DNA of 52,089 nucleotides, from the NCBI GenBank assembly GCA_019114065.1, contig DXGF01000138.1, positions 1 through 52,089 of the forward strand, written 5' to 3'. A program made the translations under genes and the position numbers. How positions within the stretch are numbered: the stretch's first letter is position 1; the number at the start of each line of letters is the position of its first letter. Below, one piece after another: positions 47,419 to 52,089 of the stretch. This DNA comes from Candidatus Dorea gallistercoris. Lineage in GTDB: Bacteria > Bacillota > Clostridia > Lachnospirales > Lachnospiraceae. The notes beneath the pieces are model-generated. The model was not told the origin of the DNA, did not search any database, and saw nothing but the letters and a program-made list of their open reading frames with translations.

Positions 47419-48798
47419 ATGGGAGAGAAAAAAAGACTGACAAATATCACCGTATATCGCAGAAAGGGACATTTCAATATTGGGATCTTGATCTTTGGGA
47501 TCATCTTCATCTATCTGGCAGTCAGTGTACTGATGTATCTGACTTCCGCCCATGTGTCCGTCTATGAAGTGCGGGAGGGATCGATCCTCAGAGACACCGC
47601 CTACACCGGATTCGTGGTGCGCAGCGAGACGGTTGTGACGGCCCAGGAGGACGGTTATGTGAACTACTTTGTCACAGAGGGGGAGAAGGTGGGAGCGAAG
47701 ACCAGCGTCTATACCTCCTCCCAGAGCCAGCTGGATTTCCAGTCGGCGGACCCGGAATCCACGGAGGAGCTCACCTCAGAAGAAGAGCAGTCACTTCTGA
47801 CATATATCCAGACATTCAGTGACAATTTCCAAGAGACGGATTTCCAGGACGTCTATTCGGTGAAGGACCGCATCACCGATGTGCTGGACAGCCATTCCAG
47901 CCAGAATCGAAAGACACAGTTAGAGGCGATGCTTCAGACAGCGGGAGACAGCCTGAAGGTGTATAATGCCAGCAAAGACGGAATCATCGTCTATGAGATC
48001 GACGGCTACGAGGGGACTACGATCAGTGATGTGACGGAAGAGATGATCTCCCGTAACGATCATGAAACAGTCAGCATGAGCAATAACACCAAGGTCAGCG
48101 CGGGAGATCCGGTCTATAAACTGATCACCTCCGATCAGTGGACGGTGGTGGTGCTGCTCAGCGATGACATGGCGGGGGAACTGGCGGAGACCAAGCGGAT
48201 CAAAGTCCGTTTTGGAAAGGACGGGCAGACGGCCACCGCCGATTTTGCCATCTATAATACCGCCAGCGCAAATCTGGGATTCCTGACATTTGACACCGGC
48301 ATGGTCCGTTACGCGAAGGAGCGGTATCTGGATGTGGAACTGATCCTGGAAGACGAATCCGGCCTTAAGATCCCCCGTTCCGCAGCGGTTCAGAAGAGTT
48401 TCTATACGGTGCCGGAGGACTATCTGACCCAGGGCGGCAACAGTCAGAGCGAGGGGGTCCTTGTCCAGACCAAGGGCGGAAGCGCCAGATTCCAGGAGAC
48501 GGAGGTCTTCTACCGGGACAATGAGACAGGGATGGTCTATCTGGACCCAAATGATTTCTCCCAGGACACGGTGCTGATCAAGCCCGATTCGGAGGAAACC
48601 TATCCCCTGGAAGCCACCCAGGATCTGACGGGTGCCTATAACATCAACAAAGGGTACGCGGTCTTTAAACAGATCCAGATCCTGTGTGAGAGCGAGGAAT
48701 ACTATATCGTCGCTGTGGGCAGTGATTATGGCCTTTCCAATTATGACCATATCGCTCTTAACGGAAAAGATGTGCAGGAAAATGATGTGGTATTTTAA
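47419..48798 (+). CDS. HlyD-like membrane-anchored protein of the yggS-sepF cluster
   Basis: This 459-aa protein has a basic N-terminus, one membrane helix (about 21-42, GILIFGIIFIYLAVSVLMYL) and a large extracytoplasmic part. The part with GFVVRSETVVTAQEDGYVNYFVTEGEKVGAKTSVY resembles HlyD/biotinyl-lipoyl-like half motifs of efflux adaptors. The middle (about 110-180) is helical, and a C-terminal beta-rich region follows. Adjacent to yggS and sepF in Clostridia, it is likely a cell envelope or division-linked protein rather than part of a drug pump; no pump genes are beside it. The ATG follows GGGG. Confidence 0.8.
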   Translation: MGEKKRLTNITVYRRKGHFNIGILIFGIIFIYLAVSVLMYLTSAHVSVYEVREGSILRDTAYTGFVVRSETVVTAQEDGYVNYFVTEGEKVGAKTSVYTSSQSQLDFQSADPESTEELTSEEEQSLLTYIQTFSDNFQETDFQDVYSVKDRITDVLDSHSSQNRKTQLEAMLQTAGDSLKVYNASKDGIIVYEIDGYEGTTISDVTEEMISRNDHETVSMSNNTKVSAGDPVYKLITSDQWTVVVLLSDDMAGELAETKRIKVRFGKDGQTATADFAIYNTASANLGFLTFDTGMVRYAKERYLDVELILEDESGLKIPRSAAVQKSFYTVPEDYLTQGGNSQSEGVLVQTKGGSARFQETEVFYRDNETGMVYLDPNDFSQDTVLIKPDSEETYPLEATQDLTGAYNINKGYAVFKQIQILCESEEYYIVAVGSDYGLSNYDHIALNGKDVQENDVVF

Positions 48799-48816
48799 AA
48801 AGAGGAGCTGATAGAT

Positions 48817-49524
48817 ATGTTAAAAGAAAATCTGGAACAGGTGGAACACAATATCCAGGAGGCCTGCCGTCAAAGCGGCAGGGATCCAGGCGAGGTCACC
48901 CTGATCGCTGTGAGCAAGACCAAGCCTGTGGAAACGCTCCGGGAGGCCTATGATCTGGGTGTGCGCACCTTTGGCGAGAACAAAGTACAGGAATTAGTAG
49001 AAAAATACGATGCCCTTCCGAAGGAGATCCAGTGGCATCTGATCGGGCATCTGCAGAGAAACAAGGTCAAATATATCATTGATAAGGCTGCCCTCATCCA
49101 TTCGGTGGATTCTCTTAGGCTGGCCCAGACCATTGAGAAGGAAGCGGCGAAGCACGATCTGACGGCCCATATCCTGATCGAAGTCAATGTGGCCAGAGAA
49201 GAGAGTAAATTCGGCATATTACCGGAAGAAACGGAAGAGCTGGTCCGGCAGATCGGCGCATTATCCCATATCCAGGTGGACGGACTTATGACGATCGCTC
49301 CATTTGTGGAGGATCCCGAGGAAAATCGTCCTGTTTTCCGGGAATTACGCAAATTATCTGTTGACATTGACAAGAAAAACATTGATAATGTTATTATGAG
49401 CGTACTTTCTATGGGTATGACGAATGATTACCAGGTGGCCATAGAAGAGGGAGCAACGATGGTCCGCGTCGGAACAGGAATTTTTGGCGCAAGAAATTAT
49501 GCTCAAGTATATAACCTAGGATAG
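48817..49524 (+). CDS. YggS-family PLP homeostasis protein
   Basis: This 235-aa PLP-binding protein (YggS/PLPBP, COG0325) has the lysine motif VTLIAVSKTKPVETLREAYDLGVRTFGENKVQEL and IQWHLIGHLQRNKVKYI, then SMGMTNDYQVAIEEGATMVRVGTGIFG. It buffers PLP rather than acting as an enzyme. AGAGGAG precedes the ATG. It is the usual neighbour of sepF. Confidence 0.96.
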   Translation: MLKENLEQVEHNIQEACRQSGRDPGEVTLIAVSKTKPVETLREAYDLGVRTFGENKVQELVEKYDALPKEIQWHLIGHLQRNKVKYIIDKAALIHSVDSLRLAQTIEKEAAKHDLTAHILIEVNVAREESKFGILPEETEELVRQIGALSHIQVDGLMTIAPFVEDPEENRPVFRELRKLSVDIDKKNIDNVIMSVLSMGMTNDYQVAIEEGATMVRVGTGIFGARNYAQVYNLG

Positions 49525-49537
49525 GAGAATTTATAAT

Positions 49538-50092
49538 ATGGGAGTATTAGATAAGTTCCTGGACATCATGAAATTAAGTGATGACGACGATTACGATGAC
49601 GATGATTTCTTTGATGACGACTACGATGACGATTATGAGGAGAAGAAACCCAGGAGAGGATTTTTCCGGAATAGAGGAAAGAGTTATGAGGATGAGGACG
49701 ATGAGGATTTCGAAGAACTTCCCGCCAGGTCGTCCAGGGCTTCACATTCCAGCAGCAATAAAGTAACCCCTATGCGTCAGCCCGCCCGCAGAAGCAGCTC
49801 CAATATGGAAGTCTGTGTGATCAAGCCCAATTCGGTGGACGATGCCAGAGAGATCACAGAGACGCTCCTTAGCGGACGCACTGTGATCCTGAATCTGGAA
49901 GGACTGGATCTGGAGGTGGCGCAGAGGATTATTGATTTTACCTCCGGCGCCGCTTACGCGATCAGCGGAAATCTCCAGAAAATTTCCAATTACATATTCC
50001 TGGTGACACCTACGAATGTGGATATCTCCGGTGATCTGCAGGATCTTCTGAACACTTCTTTCGACGCTTCTTCCATGCGTTCCAGATTCTAA
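49538..50092 (+). CDS. sepF: Cell division protein SepF
   Basis: This 184-aa protein begins with the membrane-binding amphipathic helix GVLDKFLDIMKL. A very acidic D/E run follows (about 15-60, with DDDDYDDDDFFDDDYDDDYE), then the SepF core (about 88-175): VCVIKPNSVDDAREITETLL, VILNLEGLDLEVAQRIIDFT, GAAYAISGNLQKISNYIFLV. It ties FtsZ to the membrane. The unusual acidic linker may come from expansion of GATGAC codons. Confidence 0.95.
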   Translation: MGVLDKFLDIMKLSDDDDYDDDDFFDDDYDDDYEEKKPRRGFFRNRGKSYEDEDDEDFEELPARSSRASHSSSNKVTPMRQPARRSSSNMEVCVIKPNSVDDAREITETLLSGRTVILNLEGLDLEVAQRIIDFTSGAAYAISGNLQKISNYIFLVTPTNVDISGDLQDLLNTSFDASSMRSRF

Positions 50093-50112
50093 GACAGGGT
50101 GGGTGCAGGCGC

Positions 50113-50868
50113 ATGAACAAAGAAGAAACGCTGCTCAGAAAGCGGCTGACAGAACTTTCCAGGCAGGCGTACACAAAAGACATCGTTACTTTTTCGGATT
50201 TTTTGAATCTGAATGAATTGAATATCCTCCATACAACTCCGAAAGACTTGTTTCCGGCAAGCTATGGGACCTATGGGGGCTATAGTCCAGCAGAGCGTCA
50301 GATGGTTGCATTTCTACCTGATGCTCTTTCTTATGAGTACCAGTATCCTATGCAGGTGATCCGGATCTGTCCGGCCAATCCTCGTTTTGCGGAGGAACTG
50401 ACCCACCGGGATTATCTGGGGGCGCTGATGAATCTTGGCGTCGAGCGGGGTAAAATGGGAGACATCCTGCTCCTGGAAGGACGGGCAGAAGTGTTTGTCT
50501 GTCAGAAGATCGCGGAATATATCGCCGAGGAACTGACTCGGGTCCGCCATACCATGGTGAAGACAGAAATCCGAGAGGTGGATGAGATTTCCTATGAACC
50601 CCGCTTTGAGGAGATCAAAGGCACAGTTCCCTCCATCCGGCTGGATACAGTCCTTTCCACCGCATACCCTCTTTCTCGGAGCAAAATGACTTCTTATATC
50701 GAGGCGGGACGGGTATTTGTCAATGGAAAGCTGATCACCAGCAACGGATATCATCTCAAAGAAGAGGATATCATATCGGTGAGAGGTCTGGGCAAGATCC
50801 GTTATGAAGGGATGCTGTCTGAGACGAAAAAGAAACGCTGCCTGATATCCATCAAAAAATATATTTGA
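50113..50868 (+). CDS. ylmH: YlmH-type S4-domain RNA-binding protein
   Basis: This 251-aa protein has the YlmH layout: an N-terminal domain (LTELSRQAYTKDIVTFSDFLNLNEL, GGYSPAERQMVAFLPD), a middle domain (HRDYLGALMNLGVERGKMGDILL) and a C-terminal S4 domain (LDTVLSTAYPLSRSKMTSYIEAGRVFVNGK). In related Gram-positives it helps ribosomes and RNA quality control. It lies in the usual sepF-ylmH-(ylmG)-lspA order; a divIVA copy is absent here. Confidence 0.94.
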   Translation: MNKEETLLRKRLTELSRQAYTKDIVTFSDFLNLNELNILHTTPKDLFPASYGTYGGYSPAERQMVAFLPDALSYEYQYPMQVIRICPANPRFAEELTHRDYLGALMNLGVERGKMGDILLLEGRAEVFVCQKIAEYIAEELTRVRHTMVKTEIREVDEISYEPRFEEIKGTVPSIRLDTVLSTAYPLSRSKMTSYIEAGRVFVNGKLITSNGYHLKEEDIISVRGLGKIRYEGMLSETKKKRCLISIKKYI

Positions 50869-50888
50869 TCTATCACAAGGAGATACAT

Positions 50889-51416
50889 ATGAGAGAGAAG
50901 AGAAGCCTGCATTATCTGGTCGCGCTGATCGGGGTCCTGGCTGGGGTATGCCTGGATCAGGCCACGAAATTCTGGGCGATCTTAACTTTGAAAGACCAGC
51001 CTCCGCTCATTCTGATCGACGGAGTGTTCCAACTGGAATATCTGGAGAACCGGGGCGCCGCTTTCGGCTTGCTGCAGGGGCAGAGACTGTTTTTTTTCCT
51101 GAGCGCGGCAGTCATATGCGCCCTGGTGGTCTGGTTCTATCTGAGAGTCCCTATGGAGCGGCGCTATGTCCCCTTGCGGATTCTGGCGATCCTGATCGTG
51201 GCCGGAGCCTTGGGGAATTTTATCGACCGGCTTCGCCTTGGATATGTGGTGGACTTTTTCTATTTTAAACTAATCGATTTCCCCATCTTTAATGTGGCGG
51301 ATATTTATGTGACTATCTCAACCTTTGCTTTATTATTTTTGCTGTTCTTTTATTATAAGGAGGAAGATCTTGACCGAATTTTTCGTGGAAGAAGCGGACA
51401 GCGGACAGCGGATTGA
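50889..51416 (+). CDS. lspA: Lipoprotein signal peptidase (signal peptidase II)
   Basis: This 175-aa aspartic membrane protease has four helices and the catalytic aspartates in GALGNFIDRLRLGYVVDFF (NxxDR-like) and FNVADIYV. ENRGAAFGLLQG is also typical. It cleaves prolipoproteins such as LivJ here. ATG 50889 follows AAGGAG; the in-frame start at 50865 is not supported. Its last 47 bases overlap rluD. Confidence 0.96.
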   Translation: MREKRSLHYLVALIGVLAGVCLDQATKFWAILTLKDQPPLILIDGVFQLEYLENRGAAFGLLQGQRLFFFLSAAVICALVVWFYLRVPMERRYVPLRILAILIVAGALGNFIDRLRLGYVVDFFYFKLIDFPIFNVADIYVTISTFALLFLLFFYYKEEDLDRIFRGRSGQRTAD

Positions 51417-52089
51417 CCAGTATCTTTCCAGACAAATGGAAGAGATTTCCCGCTCCCAGATCCAGAAGATGTTAAAGGAACAATCGATCAAAGTCTCGGG
51501 AAAGCCTGTAAAGTCAAATTACAGGCTTATTTCAGGTGATTCTATCCAAGTGGAGTCCAGAGAGCCGGAGGTTTTGGACGTCCTTCCGGAAGATATACCG
51601 CTAGATATCCTCTATGAAGATCCGGATATCCTGATCTTAAACAAGCCCAAGCAGATGGTAGTCCATCCGGCGCCCGGCCATCCTTCCGGCACCCTGGTCA
51701 ATGCCTTGATGTATCACTGCGGATCGGAGCTTTCCGGCATCAACGGTGTGCTGCGTCCGGGGATCGTCCATCGGATCGATATGGATACCACCGGATCTCT
51801 CATCGTGTGCAAAAGTGATCTGGCTCACCAAAGAATCGCGGAACAGTTGAAGGAACATTCCATCAACCGGGTATATGAAGCCATTGTCCATGGAAATCTT
51901 AAAGCGGAGGCAGGTACCATCAACGCTCCCATTGGCCGGGACCCGAGAGACCGGAAGAAGATGAGCGTCCATGCCAAAAACAGCCGTCCCGCAGTCACTC
52001 ACTATCAAGTGATCGAACGATTCGGACAGTTTACCTATATCCGATGCCGTCTGGAAACGGGTCGGACCCACCAGATCCGGGTCCATATG
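51370..52089 (+). CDS. rluD: RluD-family 23S rRNA pseudouridine synthase (3' truncated by window edge)
   Basis: The frame begins at TTG 51370, 6 bases after AGGAGG, and is open to the window end (240 codons). The product begins MTEFFVEEADSGQRIDQYL with an S4 domain (about 10-65), then the RluD catalytic core: LNKPKQMVVHPAPGH, GIVHRIDMDTTGSLIVCKSD with the catalytic aspartate in HRIDMDTTG, and GRTHQIRVHM near the window end. It makes pseudouridines in helix 69 of 23S rRNA. It overlaps lspA by 47 bases, the usual lspA-rluD order. Absence of a visible stop is due to the window edge. Confidence 0.95.
   Translation, partial: MTEFFVEEADSGQRIDQYLSRQMEEISRSQIQKMLKEQSIKVSGKPVKSNYRLISGDSIQVESREPEVLDVLPEDIPLDILYEDPDILILNKPKQMVVHPAPGHPSGTLVNALMYHCGSELSGINGVLRPGIVHRIDMDTTGSLIVCKSDLAHQRIAEQLKEHSINRVYEAIVHGNLKAEAGTINAPIGRDPRDRKKMSVHAKNSRPAVTHYQVIERFGQFTYIRCRLETGRTHQIRVHM

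Overview
The window reads as a chromosomal segment of an anaerobic, Gram-positive, spore-forming member of the Clostridia, most likely a Lachnospiraceae-type gut bacterium. The evidence is strong AGGAGG-type ribosome binding sites with GTG/TTG starts, sporulation genes (yqfC, yqfD, a SpoVB-like flippase), an endonuclease-type MutL, Clostridia-typical small families (DUF4321, DUF4250, DUF896), and a selenocysteine-dependent amine reductase. Most genes lie on the + strand in tight operons. I saw no rRNA, tRNA, CRISPR array, prophage or intact insertion sequence.

Region 1 (1-8360) is the accessory, most distinctive part. After the tail of a chemotaxis receptor comes a TetR-family repressor, transcribed leftward. 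Facing it is a consensus promoter overlapped by one of two identical 16-bp palindromes. This drives grdI-grdH (betaine-type reductase protein B, with an in-frame UGA selenocysteine codon and SECIS hairpin), a BCCT transporter and a tandem-duplicated DUF3841 protein. A terminator follows, then a PucR/CdaR-type regulator. I read this as a regulated uptake-and-reduction module for glycine betaine or a similar methylated amine. GrdA, GrdC and GrdD must be encoded elsewhere.

Region 2 (8372-11708) has a FliD-like flagellar cap protein on the - strand, a divergent unrecognised 377-aa protein, a 47-aa small ORF whose stop codon lies in a 32-bp perfect palindrome, and a small putative membrane protein. 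Region 3 (11728-17960) starts with a sigma-E-like promoter and runs yqfC-yqfD-phoH-ybeY-flippase, then a BofC-like membrane protein, DUF896, 5-formyl-THF cyclo-ligase and DUF4250. Region 4 (17979-24894) is a complete branched-chain amino acid ABC transporter (livJ-livH-livM-livG-livF) with a hairpin after livJ, followed by a cytidylate-kinase-like gene and miaB.

Region 5 (24897-33544) holds a CmpB-like membrane protein and mutS-mutL-miaA-methionine-gamma-lyase-like, ending in a short convergent overlap with an HI0933/YhiN-type flavoprotein. Region 6 (33636-35502) is a promoter, a 39-aa small ORF and a COG2509 flavoprotein overlapped by ATGA. Region 7 (35525-46160) is a cell-shape and division block: DUF4321, radC, mreBCD, an oversized PBP2, minCDE, rodA, mgsA and a D,D-carboxypeptidase. 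Region 8 (46163-52089) has DUF378 (- strand), a YtqA-like radical SAM protein, an HlyD-like membrane protein, yggS, sepF, ylmH, lspA and the start of rluD, which runs off the window.

The window is mostly conserved housekeeping. The likely new biology is in the TetR-grdIH-BCCT-DUF3841 module and in a few small ORFs and nucleic-acid structures listed below. All calls come from reading the sequence and from memory of protein families; no database search was run.
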